From: Acidobacteriota bacterium
GTDB lineage: Bacteria > Acidobacteriota > Blastocatellia > RBC074
Reading direction: 5' to 3'
NCBI GenBank assembly: GCA_016715865.1
Contig: JADJXM010000013.1
Span: 1-17,881, forward strand
Length of the DNA: 17,881 bases
In this document: piece by piece, positions 1 through 17,881 of the stretch
How positions within the stretch are numbered: the first letter of the stretch is position 1
How the letters are laid out: the number at the start of each line of letters is the position of its first letter
The notes under the pieces: generated by a model
Told to the model about the DNA's origin: nothing
Databases searched by the model: none
The model's input: only the letters and a program-made list of their open reading frames with translations
Translations under genes and position numbers: made by a program

Positions 1-213
1 CAATGGTCGATTTGTTTGTTCATGCCCGATTTTCGCGGACGTGGGATCCGGGCGGTGGCGGCCCCAGGCATGCGCCGAGTTGAATCTGAGTCCGCGACTG
101 CTTGGGTCGGGCGTTGCTTTTCGACAATCGCCTCAACCGGGCTCACGCATCAGGGTAAACCCGAAGAGTGCCGGAGTTCAAGTGAGGTACGGGAGTTCCG
201 ATTCGAGTCGTGA
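1..213 (+). CDS. ftsI: FtsI (class B penicillin-binding protein) C-terminal end with a PASTA domain, partial
   Basis: This is the 3' end of the septal transpeptidase gene; the start and catalytic domain lie upstream of the window. Reading from base 22 gives MPDFRGRGIRAVAA, the typical opening of a PASTA repeat. A frame change near 61-72 is needed to continue into CAELNLSPRLLGSGVAF and then RQSPQPGSRI, the second half of a PASTA repeat. A second shift near 160-175 would bring the reading back to the stop at 211-213. FtsI cross-links septal peptidoglycan on the outer face of the membrane together with FtsW; PASTA domains are known to contact peptidoglycan or influence fold stability in PBPs. 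The position directly before murE matches the usual dcw order. Identification rests on the PASTA sequence plus context, because the transpeptidase domain is not visible. Confidence 0.72.
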   Translation, partial: QWSICLFMPDFRGRGIRAVAAPGMRRVESESATAWVGRCFSTIASTGLTHQGKPEECRSSSEVREFRFES

Positions 214-285
214 TTACGACCCGACACACGGACCATTAGGATCGCCATTCCTGACATCGCGAACCATATCCAGGCGCAGGCCAGT

Positions 286-290
286 GGAGG
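286..290 (+). promoter_or_regulatory. Ribosome binding site that supports the murE start
   Basis: GGAGG lies five bases before a GTG at 296. The frame from this GTG gives VTSLDQAVEATGSI, which resembles a MurE N-terminus. The preceding 70 or so bases (214-285) show no gene. Confidence 0.5.
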
Positions 291-295
291 CAGTG

Positions 296-1766
296 GTGAC
301 TAGCCTCGATCAGGCCGTTGAGGCCACCGGATCGATTGCCACAAGATTCGCCGCGTTTTGCCGGGGGCATTTTCGTTGCGATAAAGGCGCACGAGTTGAC
401 GGAAGTTCTTTCGTCAATGAGGCAACGAGGCGTGGCGCGAATACTATTATCTCGAGCAGCCAGCCGGCGGATTTCGTTAACGACTGGCTGCAGGTAAGCA
501 ATGCCCGTGTTGGCGCTGGCAGAGCGCTGCCCTGGTGCACTCGATTTCCTTCGCACAAGCTCTGGTCGGAACAGGGACCAACGGCAAGACGACGACGCCC
601 ATCTTGATCGGATCGGTCATCGAGGCCGCTTTCCCGAAGGGACGGGGCGCACGGCGATCTAGAACGATCGCATACCGGATCGGCAATGATCTGATGTAAG
701 ATGCCGTTACCACCCAATCGCCGGAGATTCGAGGATGTTATCGCCGGGCAGTAGAACGATCGCGTCACGCACGCCATCCGCAGGTCTCGTCGATTGCGCT
801 CGAGAGCTGCATCGCGCGGACGAGCTGGAGTTCCCGTCGCGGCTTTCACCAATCTGACACAGGACCATCTGGATTTTCACGGCACGCTCGATGCCTATTT
901 CGCCGCCAAGCGAAGCTCTTTGACGGGTGTCCGGAATGAGACCCAGGCGGTCCGTCGAAATATCGATGATCCTCGCGGAGCACTCGCTGGGGCGCTCGAT
1001 GCGGCGAGAAATGTACTGACCTACGGGATCGATTCCGACGCTGACATACAGATAACTTCGATCGCGAGGCGCTGCGACGGACGGGTCTCGACGGGCTTCA
1101 CTACATCGCCGAAACGCCCTGCCGGGCCGATCCGAATTAATTCATCACTTGTCGGAAGGCCGATGTTTACAATATTCTTCTGCTGTCGGCGTCGGACTCG
1201 CACTCCGGGTTCGACCGGAGACGATCGCTCGCGGAATCGAACGATGCAAAGGCGGGATTGCGTAGTTCGAACGAGTCGGCACGAACGGAGATGTTTCGGT
1301 CTTTGTAGATGAGGCGCATACGCCTGACGCACTGACCAATGTGCTCAACACAATCAGGACATCCAGGCTGGATCGAAAGAGAAGGCGGAGAAACGCGGAC
1401 GGGTGATTACGGTTATGGGCTGCGGCGGCGACAGGATCGCACCAAGCGTCCGATCATGGGTGAAGAGGCTGCCCGTTTGAGCGATTGGGTGATCGCCACT
1501 TCGACAACCTCGGAGCGAGGACCCGCTGTTGATATTGAATGACATACGCGTCGGCATGGATCGCGTCGGCAAGAATTACGAACTGGTTGTTGATCGTCGA
1601 CGCCATCTTTCGTGCGATTCTGAACGCGAAACCTGGCGATGTCATTCTGATCGCGGGCAAGGGGCACGAAACCTATCAGATATTACCGACCGGCAATATC
1701 CATTTCGACGATCGCGAAGTCGCGAGCGAGGCGCTGGCTGAACGAAAGGCGCTCAGGTCACAATAG
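296..1766 (+). CDS. murE: MurE, UDP-MurNAc-L-Ala-D-Glu:meso-diaminopimelate ligase, multiple frameshifts
   Basis: MurE adds the third stem-peptide residue in the cytoplasm with ATP. The pieces lie in order in changing frames: an N-terminal domain around 345-480 (RRVLPG, GIFVAIK, ARVDGSSFVNEATRRGA); the ATP loop GTNGKTTT near 572-597; a TTQSPEIR segment near 706-735; HRADELEF then PVAAFTNLTQDHLDFHGTL near 811-890; RINSSLVGRP near 1130-1162; and MGCGGDRIAPSVRSW or, one frame over, GGDRDRTKRPIMGEEAA near 1414-1475. At 1502-1520 one missing C would restore DNPRSEDP, the motif specifying meso-diaminopimelate rather than lysine. The C-terminal part FRAILNAKPGDVILIAGKGH and YQILPTG (1612-1700) is clean. 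The restored length, about 490 residues, is normal. At least eight indels are needed. The stop at 1764-1766 is one option; another frame reaches a stop at 1817-1819, just before murF. Confidence 0.88.
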
Positions 1767-1821
1767 CCGAAAGCGAAGACGATGAGGTCCTGAGGCGGTC
1801 TGGAAATCGAGCGGGGTAAAT

Positions 1822-3256
1822 GTGAACCTGGGTGAGATCGCGCGCCTCTGCGGCGCAAGCCAGATGCTGGATGATGAGACGGCCCGGTTCGTGCCGACCG
1901 GCTTCTCGATCGATTCGAGGACGATCAGCCGGGGAGACCTCTTTATCGCTCTGGCCGGAGAGCAGGTTGACGGACACCGTTATGTACTCGAGGTTTTTGA
2001 TAAAGGGGCCTGTGCCGCGCTGGTAGTTCACAAGCGATTGCCGTTTGCAACCGATCTGGGCGCGCACGCCGGCCGGCTGCTTTTCGTCGAGAATACAGCC
2101 TGCGCGATGCAGCAACTGGCGGCCCGCGTGATCGCAAAATGGCACCGGCCGGTGATCGCGGTCACGGGCAGCGCCGGAAAGACGACGATCAAGGATCTGA
2201 CGGCCGAAGTGATGAGTGTCGCGACGGGGTGCTCAAAATCACACGGCAATCTGAACACCAGTTACGGTCTGCCGCTGATCGGCTTCGCGGATGATTACGG
2301 ATGGAGCGGCGCCCGGAGACTTCGATTATGCCGTCCCTTGAAATGGGTGATAGAGCTCATATGGCGAAATCGCCAGGTTGACGGATATGGCGCCTCCGGA
2401 AGTCGGCATCGTCTCAATGTCGGAACCGCGCATATCGAGTTTTTCGGTTCTTTGAAGCGATCGCGAGGGCCAAGGCGGAGATGGTCGCGGGGTGAGATCC
2501 GGCGGAACGGCTGTGCTCAACGCTGACGATCCGCTGGTGTGGAGATGCGCTCGCTGCGTGACGACCTGGGCATCATCGCTTCGGCATCGATGCCGCAGCC
2601 GACGTGACGGCCGGGAGATCATCGTCGAGGACAACCTGAGCGCAACCCGCTTCGTTCTGAAACCCTCACGGTTCGAGCGAAGTCAAAATGCAGATGATCG
2701 GTAAGCATAATGTCTACAACGCGCTGGCCGCCGCCGCTGCCGGTTGTTGTTTCCGGCCTTTCGTCCGAAGTGATTGCTCAGCGTCTGGACCGCGCAGTGG
2801 CGGCGACGAAAATGCGGAGAGTTGATCAGATTCCACAATGGAGTTTCGGTCATCGATGATACTTACAATTCGAATCCTCAGGCGTCATGTACTCGGCCGC
2901 ACGCGCAATCAGCGGGCGAAGGGTTCAGGCGCCGGATCGTGGTTGCCGGCGAGATGCTCGAACTGGGCGAGCTTGGACCGCAGTTGCACCGCGATTGCGG
3001 CTCTCAGATAGCTTCGCTTGGGATAGATCGTTTGATCGGCGTTCGCGGGCATGCAGCACAAATTGTCGAAGGCGCGATTCAGAACGGAATGAAGCAGGAG
3101 CAGGCGATATTTTTCGAAACGCCGGATGAGGCGGCTGCAAGCTTGATCGAAGAAGCCGCTTCCGGTGACTTGATTCTGGTGAAAGGCTCGCGCGGTGTGC
3201 GGACTGAACGCGTCATCGAGGCGCTGCGCGAAGAGTTCGAAGCCCCGACCTCTTGA
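1822..3256 (+). CDS. murF: MurF, UDP-MurNAc-tripeptide:D-Ala-D-Ala ligase, multiple frameshifts
   Basis: MurF attaches D-Ala-D-Ala to complete UDP-MurNAc-pentapeptide in the cytoplasm. The GTG at 1822 opens a clean N-terminal domain (MNLGEIARLCGA, IDSRTISRGDLFIAL) and the ATP loop VTGSAGKTTIKDLT at about residues 113-126, then SHGNLNTSYGLPL. The frame breaks near 2285; the next frame reads RMITDGAAPGDFDYA, followed by more shifts near 2335, 2415, 2450 and 2490 around NVGTAHIEFFGS, RAKAEMVAG and GGTAVLNADDPLV. From 2815 the frame carrying the terminal stop reads LIRFHNGVSVIDDTYNSNPQA, the MurF substrate motif, with further breaks near 2890-2925 before the tail from GFRRRIVVAGEMLELG onward is clean. 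About 478 residues when restored, normal for the family. It starts a few bases after murE and ends six bases before mraY, consistent with one operon. Confidence 0.9.
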
Positions 3257-3262
3257 TGGAAT

Positions 3263-4366
<1,104 letters not shown>

Positions 4367-4393
4367 ATCGACAACATGACGTCGAGGCTGTAA

Positions 4394-5749
<1,356 letters not shown>

Positions 5750-5761
5750 AAGTAGAAAGAA

Positions 5762-6891
<1,130 letters not shown>

Positions 6892-6931
6892 ATCCGTGTA
6901 AGGACGCGGCCTTGTCCGCTGGAGTTGCGTG

Positions 6932-8040
6932 ATGGCTGATGATGCCAGAGAAACCGTGAAGGGCGCACTCTCGGTCGTCATCGCCGGGGGCGGGACGGGC
7001 GGACATATTTATCCGGGCATCGCGATTGCGCAGGAGTTCAAACGGAGGGATCCCGGGACGAAAGTTGTATTTATCGGAACCGCGCGCGGGATGGAAACAC
7101 GAATCGTACCGCGGGAAGGTTTTGAACTGGAGCTGATCGAGGTCTCTGCACTCAAGCGCGTCGGAACCTGGCGTCGGATAAAATCACTGGCCCGGCTGCC
7201 GCTCAGCTTCCTGAAAGTTCGCTCTTTGATGAAAAAGCTGCGGCCGGATCTGGTCATCGGCGTCGGAGGTTACGCTTCAGGACCGGTCGTCCTGGTCGCT
7301 TCGTTGATGGGGATTCCGACCATGATCGCGGAGCAGAATGCTCTGCCGGGTTTCACCAATCGGGTGCTCAGACGGTTCGTTCGCGCAGCAGCTGTCTCGT
7401 TCGAAGAAGCGAAAGTCTTCAGAGACAAGGCCGAAATCACGGGGAATCCGGTTCGCGCCGCATTTTTCTCGATCAGAGACCGTCAGCCGGGTGAGCGGAT
7501 TAACATCCTGATCACCGGCGGCAGTCAGGGATCGCGCGCAATCAACGACGCGATGATCGGGTCGTTGACGCTGCTCAAAGAGGATCTGGCCCGGTTTTCA
7601 TTCACTCATCAGACCGGAGAGGCCGATTTCGAGAAGGTTCGCAGGGCCTATGCCGAAATGGGGATCGAGGCCGAGGTCAAGCCGTTCATTGAAAATATGG
7701 TGTCGGAATTCGAGCTCGCCGATCTGGTCATCAGCCGGGCAGGCGCCACAACGGTCGCCGAACTGGCGGCTGCCGGAAAGCCGGCGCTCATGATTCCGTT
7801 TCCGTTTGCGGCTGACGATCACCAGCGCAAGAACGCAGAGGCAGTCGAGCGCGCCGGGGCCGGACGCATGATTCTGCAGGCTGAACTGACGCCTGAGCGG
7901 CTGGCCAGGAACTGCTCTGGCTGGCGAACGATCGCGCTCAACTCTTCCGCATGGCCGAATCAAGCCGGCGGCTGGGACATCCCGATGCCGCGGCCTCTGT
8001 CGTCGACCCGCATGGCGTGTCTATGCGGCAGTCTGGCTGA
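6932..8040 (+). CDS. murG: MurG, lipid II synthase (UDP-GlcNAc transferase), one frameshift near the end
   Basis: MurG transfers GlcNAc onto lipid I at the inner face of the membrane. The ATG at 6932 is preferred over the GTG at 6929 because GGAG at 6921-6924 is seven bases upstream. Visible: the glycine-rich loop IAGGGTGGHIYPGIAIA at 17-33, GVGGYASGPVV at 110-120, AEQNALPGFTNR at 133-144, the second-domain loop ITGGSQGSRAIND at 194-206, and the donor-binding block SRAGATTVAELAAAG followed by PALMIPFPFAADDHQ. Near 7908-7912 one base is missing in GCCAGGAA. Restored, the frame reads ELLWLANDRAQLFRMAESSR and stops at 8038-8040. About 370 residues, normal. Read without the repair, the gene runs on into murC and looks like a fusion. 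Confidence 0.96.
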
Positions 8041-8090
8041 TAAGTGGCTGGTAAAGTTTTCCAGGGACTGGGCAATTACGATTAAATTTA

Positions 8091-9155
<1,065 letters not shown>

Positions 9156-9162
9156 GACCAAA

Positions 9163-10197
<1,035 letters not shown>

Positions 10198-10260
10198 AGA
10201 TCTCCAGAGACAGAAATCCGCCAGGGGTTTTATCGCGTGGAGTGGATTTGAGGTTTTAAG

Positions 10261-11504
<1,244 letters not shown>

Positions 11505-11509
<5 letters not shown>

Positions 11510-11542
11510 GATCCCGCGTGCGATCGAGTGTGGGACCTCATC
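11505..11542 (+). promoter_or_regulatory. Inverted repeat between ftsA and ftsZ
   Basis: GATGAGATCCC at 11505-11515 pairs with GGGACCTCATC at 11532-11542 (10 of 11 positions, or 11 counting G-T pairing), loop 16 bases, overlapping the restored ftsA stop. No T run follows, so it is not a clear terminator. It could attenuate read-through, affect RNA processing, or be a protein site setting ftsZ dosage. Function is unproven. Confidence 0.5.
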
Positions 11543-11630
11543 GAATGTTCTAACTATTTTGTTAATTATCGCGCATCCGCCACAGGATGATGCGCTTGCC
11601 GATCCCGGGTTCCGGGAAACGCAATCAATA

Positions 11631-11637
11631 AAGGAGG
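11631..11637 (+). promoter_or_regulatory. Strong ribosome binding site for ftsZ
   Basis: AAGGAGG, a near-perfect Shine-Dalgarno, lies six bases before the ATG at 11644. It is the strongest such site in the cluster, fitting the high FtsZ level relative to FtsA known in other bacteria. Confidence 0.8.
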
Positions 11638-11643
11638 CGCAGA

Positions 11644-12769
<1,126 letters not shown>

Positions 12770-12793
12770 ACATCCCCACTCCCGGTTTTCCAG

Positions 12794-12834
12794 ACGCTCC
12801 GAGGACGGTTCGCATCCGCTTCGGAGCGTTTTTT
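12794..12834 (+). terminator. Rho-independent terminator after ftsZ
   Basis: ACGCTCCGA at 12794-12802 is perfectly complementary to TCGGAGCGT at 12821-12829 and is followed directly by a T run (12829-12834). A smaller GGA/TCC pair lies inside the loop. It sits 25 bases after the ftsZ stop and marks the end of the dcw transcription unit. Confidence 0.9.
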
Positions 12835-13198
<364 letters not shown>

Positions 13199-13207
13199 GG
13201 AGGAGGA
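13199..13207 (+). promoter_or_regulatory. Ribosome binding site for the Hfq-type gene
   Basis: GGAGGAGGA lies ten bases before the ATG at 13218 and fixes that start, although the frame breaks soon afterwards. Confidence 0.7.
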
Positions 13208-13217
13208 AGAATAAAAC

Positions 13218-13658
<441 letters not shown>

Positions 13659-13705
13659 CCATCTTCCGCAATGAGACCTCACCTTGAATTAAATGATTGA
13701 CGGGT

Positions 13706-14761
13706 ATGGCAGGATCTGACGGCAACAGTGAAGCGAAGCGAAGGCCGCTTATCGGCATCACTATCGGAGACCCGGCGGGAATCGGTCCTGAAGTCTCCCT
13801 TAAAGCCGTTGGAGATGATGATCTTTTAAGCATCTGCACCCCGGTCTTGATCGGGGATGCACAGTATCTGGCTGACTGGGCACGAATCTTTGACCTTTGC
13901 CGAGAATTCATCATCGTCAATCCCGGTGAGCATATCCCCCGAGATGCTTCTTTTCCGGTTATCTATAATCTTAAAAATATAAACGGCCCCGTCGAGATGG
14001 GCATGGAGCAGTCCGCCTGCGGGAGGCCGCCGCGATTACATCGAATCGGCTGTCGCCCTTTGCCTGTCGCATCGGATCGATGCCATGGCGACGGCGCCGA
14101 TCAATAAGAAATCGCTGTCATTGGCCGGCTGCAACTTCCCCGGCCACACGGAATACCTGGCGCATCTATCGGACACGACCGATTTCGCCATGGCTTTCAT
14201 CTCACCGCGCCTGCGCGTGGCATTACTGACGACCCATATTCCGCTCGCGCGAGTCCCCGATTATGTCACGAAATCCGATCTGATTCGCCTCATCCGCCTT
14301 GTCGACAGGGAATTGAAGAAATACGGATTCGACCGGCCCCGGATCGCCCTGGCGGCGCTCAATCCGCACGGAGGCGAGGGGTCGCTTTTCGGAACCGAGG
14401 AAGCAACTGAGATGCAACCGGCTGTCGAACTCTGCCGGCTGCACGATGACATAGAAGTGAGTGGACCCCATTCCGGAGATACGGTCTTCGTCAGGGCCGT
14501 CCGCGGCGAATTCGATATCGTCATTTCGTGTTACCACGACCAGGGCCTGATACCGATCAAATGCGTCTCTTTCGGCGAAGCGGTCAATTTCACTCTCGGA
14601 TTGCCTTTCATCCGACATCGGTCGACCACGGAACCGCATTCGACATTGCCGGTAAAGGCATCGCTGACCAGTCAAGCATGATTGCGGCCATCAAACTGGC
14701 GGCCGATCTGCACCTCAGAGTATCAGGACTTACGCAGAATCCTGGGAGCGCAGGCCATTAG
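13706..14761 (+). CDS. pdxA: PdxA, 4-hydroxythreonine-4-phosphate dehydrogenase, two frameshifts, 3' end altered by a palindromic element
   Basis: PdxA oxidises 4-phosphohydroxy-L-threonine in the DXP-dependent pathway to pyridoxal phosphate, using NAD and a divalent metal. The ATG at 13706 (weak GGGT upstream) gives MAGSDGNSEAKRRPLIGITI, then GDPAGIGPEVSLKA, the family signature. A slip near 14020 joins NGPVEMGMEQSACG to DYIESAVALCLSHRIDAMAT. Metal and substrate residues are visible in KSLSLAGCNFPGHTEYLAHL (first His), SCYHDQGLIPIK (second His) and, after a slip near 14612, TSVDHGTAFDIAGKGIAD (third His). The family core ends at about MIAAIKLAADLHLR (14720). The last 13 codons come from the palindromic element and end at the stop 14759-14761, three codons' worth of which is IS DNA, so the native stop has been displaced. 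About 345 residues restored; function is probably retained. Confidence 0.93.
14748..14755 (+). repeat. Left copy of the IS target-site duplication
   Basis: GCGCAGGC, directly before the left IS end, is repeated at 16151-16158 directly after the right end. It belongs to the hairpin part of the palindromic element. Confidence 0.88.
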
Positions 14762-16150
14762 TTTCTACACATGTTCTTTGAAACCTTTGAACTCATCTTC
14801 CAGATCTAGCATCTGAAAGAGAAGCTGTGACATCTGTTCAAGCTCGTCGAGGGAATATTGTTCGAGAGCGCTGATGATTGCCATCAGGTTCCACATTCCC
14901 GCGAGCAAGGCTGGTGCTGTCCAATCGACGCCGTGTTTCATCAATCGTCCGCTCAAACGGACCAGCATTTGCCGCAAAGGCGCGACCTGCGTATCAGTCG
15001 ACTGATCGAGTGCCCAGACGATAACGCAGGCCTGTGCGGCAATCATCACCGTTTGGCAATGGCATCCGCATTCTCTTGCTGCCATTGCTCGACATCGTTG
15101 ACCTGCACGTTTCAGTACTTGAAATAGATTCAACTCTCCAGCGCCAGTAGTACCAGAGAGATACCGCTCTGTGGTTACCGAAGCAGGAAGATTGGTCCAC
15201 AGTCGCCAGGTCGCGAGCACGGCTCCATTCTGATCACGGACTTGAGCCAGGATGAGCCGGAGAATAATTGGACGCCCTTGGATCGTTTGATATTTGAGCT
15301 TGCCTCCGCGTCGGCGTTGTTTTGTGCCGGACCGGAGAGCGTAACTGTCGTCTCGGATACGTATTGAAAAGCCTTGCGGCCTTTGTACTGGATCTCACGG
15401 CTGAAGCGGAATTGATCTTCCATCATCGCTTCGACCTCGCTCAAGAGTCGGCTTTGCCCTTCGTGCTCGACTCTTCGCACATCGTTGCCGCGAATCAGGT
15501 AAGTTCTTCCGCAGCGTTCAAATCGGCGCAAGTGCAGTAAGCTGTCGCCTTGACGGTCGATGATATGGACGATCTTATGGCCCGGTTCCTGCTGCTCGAT
15601 ATAGCCCATCGTCCGGTTGATCTCATCATCTCCGGGCGACGCGGCAAGAGACCTTCACGCCGCGTGCTGTGGACGCCGTCGGCCGCCTCGACTCCCAGAT
15701 ACACCGGACACAACGGCGCTCCGTCACGATCTGAGATCAGCAGGGCGGCTTGCAAGAGATAGCCGAAATCGTTCTTGTTGAGAGAACTATTCGATCTTTC
15801 TTGCTTTCATATTGGTGTAGTGCAGCGGCGACCAGTCATGGATCACCAGCGCCCATTCACGACATGCTGTGGCGGCACTTTAGCCTGCTCCAGGATTGGC
15901 TTGGCCAGTTCGACCAGACTGACTCTTTCATTCTTGTAGAATCGCCAGGCTGCTTGTGCCGCCGCCATTGGTCTGGATGTTGCAGAAAAATGTCGTAATC
16001 CGGCGGCAACACCCTTGGCTATACTCAGATGTTGTTGCACTAATTTACGATACCTTTCTTGCAACCGCGTCTCAATGTCAGGAACTTTAATGACATACAG
16101 ACATGTTTATCAAAGGTTTTTCAAAGATCAAACTTGTGTAGAAACTAATG
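14756..16150 (-). mobile_element. Complete IS4-family insertion sequence, 1395 bp
   Basis: The ends are perfect 16-base inverted repeats: CATTAGTTTCTACACA at 14756-14771 and its complement at 16135-16150. The similarity continues imperfectly inward (CTTTGAAA and CCTTTGA on both sides). An 8-bp direct repeat GCGCAGGC flanks the element. The single transposase gene runs on the reverse strand and fills nearly all of it. Perfect ends and duplication point to a recent insertion. The family is assigned from the transposase motifs; the exact IS4 subgroup is not determined here. Confidence 0.92.
14765..16096 (-). CDS. IS4-family DDE transposase, several frameshifts
   Basis: This enzyme cuts and joins the ends of the surrounding insertion sequence. 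Reading the reverse strand from about 16096: VPDIETRLQERYRKLVQQHL, then AAAQAAWRFYKNERVSLVEL of the N-terminal DNA-binding domain, then after a slip near 15845 ALVIHDWSPLHYTNM with the first catalytic Asp. Next come GYLLQAALLISDRDGAPLCP and GVEAADGVHSTR, then KIVHIIDRQGDSLLHLRRF with the second Asp, and near 15130-15160 YYWRWRVE, the Y-x2-R-x3-E signature with the catalytic Glu. The C-terminal part QACVIVWALDQSTDT, then LVRLSGRLMKHGVDWTAPAL, ends at a stop (14765-14767) inside the left inverted repeat. At least five frame changes occur, at a rate like that of the neighbouring chromosomal genes, so the copy may really be intact. The ATG at 16096 also needs one inserted base and is tentative. 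Confidence 0.85.
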
Positions 16151-16158
16151 GCGCAGGC
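16151..16158 (+). repeat. Right copy of the IS target-site duplication
   Basis: GCGCAGGC directly follows the right IS end and is identical to 14748-14755. The palindromic element resumes at 16159. Confidence 0.88.
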
Positions 16159-16191
16159 TTCCAGCCTGCTTTTTATAGCTAAGAACGGAAA

Positions 16192-16223
<32 letters not shown>

Positions 16224-16398
16224 TCTGCGTAAGTCCTGAATACGTTCTTCCGAAGAGTGATTTTGGGTATCTGAAATGCTAAATTGTTGCTTCAGCATTG
16301 GAGCGAGGGTTCGATTTCGAAAAACCGATGTTAAAATGATCGGTGATGCTCCGGTGACAATTCGTATGAATATTGGTGAATAGCAAGGTGATTAGTGA

Positions 16399-17490
<1,092 letters not shown>

Positions 17491-17695
17491 GCCCATTCAG
17501 CAGTTACAATCATTTTTCGAAAATTCGCGAATGCGCTGGGAATTGATGTCGATTTTGAGGTATACTCTCCCCTTTTCCCGGCAAGACCGGGTTCGTCACT
17601 GTCCTCAAGGCGTGGCGTGATGCGGATTCGAATGGCTTCAGCTCTTCGATCGGCAACGTCTTTAATCATAAAATAATGTGAACGGAGTAGAGACA
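17491..17695. other. Intergenic or unassigned stretch with one coding-like frame
   Basis: No family is recognised. One + strand frame from about 17578 to 17682 reads GKTGFVTVLKAWRDADSNGF, then SSSIGNVFNHKIM and a stop; it looks coding-like, but no start or match is evident and an upstream frame (FANALGIDVDFEVYSPLFP, about 17526-17581) would need one indel to join it. A small CCCGG-CAAGA-CCGGG hairpin lies at 17577-17591. Confidence 0.35.
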
Positions 17696-17881
17696 ATGGC
17701 AACTGTCAAGCGATACACCATCTTCTGCCAGAAGTGCAATCACAAATTCCGGTCTTCGCCACGATTCATCATACGATTGACGTAGACGATGGATGAAGGA
17801 GAAGTCCGATAATCACGACTGCCAGGCTTACGCCGAACAGATGGCAAAGGAGCGCGCACCGCGCCCGATCAATCCGATCAA
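17696..17881 (+). CDS. Small unidentified protein with a CxxC pair, partial at the window edge, frameshifted
   Basis: ATG at 17696 with GGAG eleven bases upstream opens MATVKRYTIFCQKCNHKF. The Cys-x2-Cys pair at residues 11-14 looks like half of a zinc ribbon. The frame then breaks near 17749; the other frames give VFATIHHTIDVDD and, after a second slip near 17790, WMKEKSDNHDCQAYAEQMAK and ERAPRPINPI to the end of the window. At least 60 residues; the true stop lies beyond the edge. I do not recognise the family and assign no function. Confidence 0.5.

Noticed and set aside
41..607. Single 188-codon gene covering the FtsI end and MurE start
   Set aside because: It mixes a PASTA fragment and a MurE N-terminal fragment that happen to share a frame. 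These belong to two separate genes.
17540..17566. Sigma-70-like boxes TTGATG and TATACT
   Set aside because: The spacing is about 12 bases, too short for a promoter, and the stretch may be coding.
17610..17650. Possible tRNA T-loop (GGATTCGAATGG)
   Set aside because: The flanking bases do not pair as a T stem and no acceptor or anticodon arm is found around it.

Overview
The window is a stretch of bacterial chromosome (GC roughly 58 percent by eye) dominated by a division and cell wall (dcw) cluster, all on the + strand: ftsI 3' end, murE, murF, mraY, murD, ftsW, murG, murC, ftsQ, ftsA, ftsZ. It runs from 1 to about 12770 and closes with a strong intrinsic terminator after ftsZ. The DNPR-type meso-diaminopimelate motif that can be restored in MurE, the single PASTA domain on FtsI, and an Hfq with a long disordered N-terminal extension fit a diderm bacterium, most likely an Acidobacteriota member. 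That placement is an inference from protein flavour, not from a search.

Layout: 1-213, FtsI tail with PASTA domain; 296-5749, cytoplasmic precursor synthesis (MurE, MurF, MurD) plus the lipid I synthase MraY; 5762-6891, FtsW; 6932-8040, MurG; 8091-9155, MurC lacking its middle; 9165-10197, FtsQ; 10261-11509, FtsA; 11644-12769, FtsZ; 12794-12834, terminator; 12835-13198, no recognisable gene; 13218-13658, an Hfq-type RNA chaperone with an Arg-Asp dipeptide repeat; 13706 to about 14761, pdxA, whose 3' end runs into a 114-bp palindromic element; 14756-16150, a complete IS4-family insertion sequence inserted in that palindrome with a perfect 8-bp target duplication; 16399 to about 17490, a Gfo/Idh/MocA oxidoreductase; 17696 to the end, the start of a small unidentified protein with a CxxC pair.

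The cluster genes form one pathway: MurC, MurD, MurE and MurF build UDP-MurNAc-pentapeptide, MraY and MurG make lipid I and lipid II, FtsW with FtsI polymerises and cross-links septal wall, and FtsQ, FtsA and FtsZ build and anchor the divisome. Genes are tightly spaced, and no murB or ddl lies between murC and ftsQ.

Most of these essential genes are interrupted by one-base frame changes, several in short homopolymers, while the encoded motifs remain conserved. The changes are dense at both ends (about 1-3000 and 12200-17880) and sparse in the middle. This looks like consensus sequencing error near the ends of a contig rather than gene decay. Gene spans below are therefore frame-restored spans. 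I found no clearly new biological system. The best leads are the RD-repeat Hfq, the nested IS-in-palindrome structure, and the missing MurC core.
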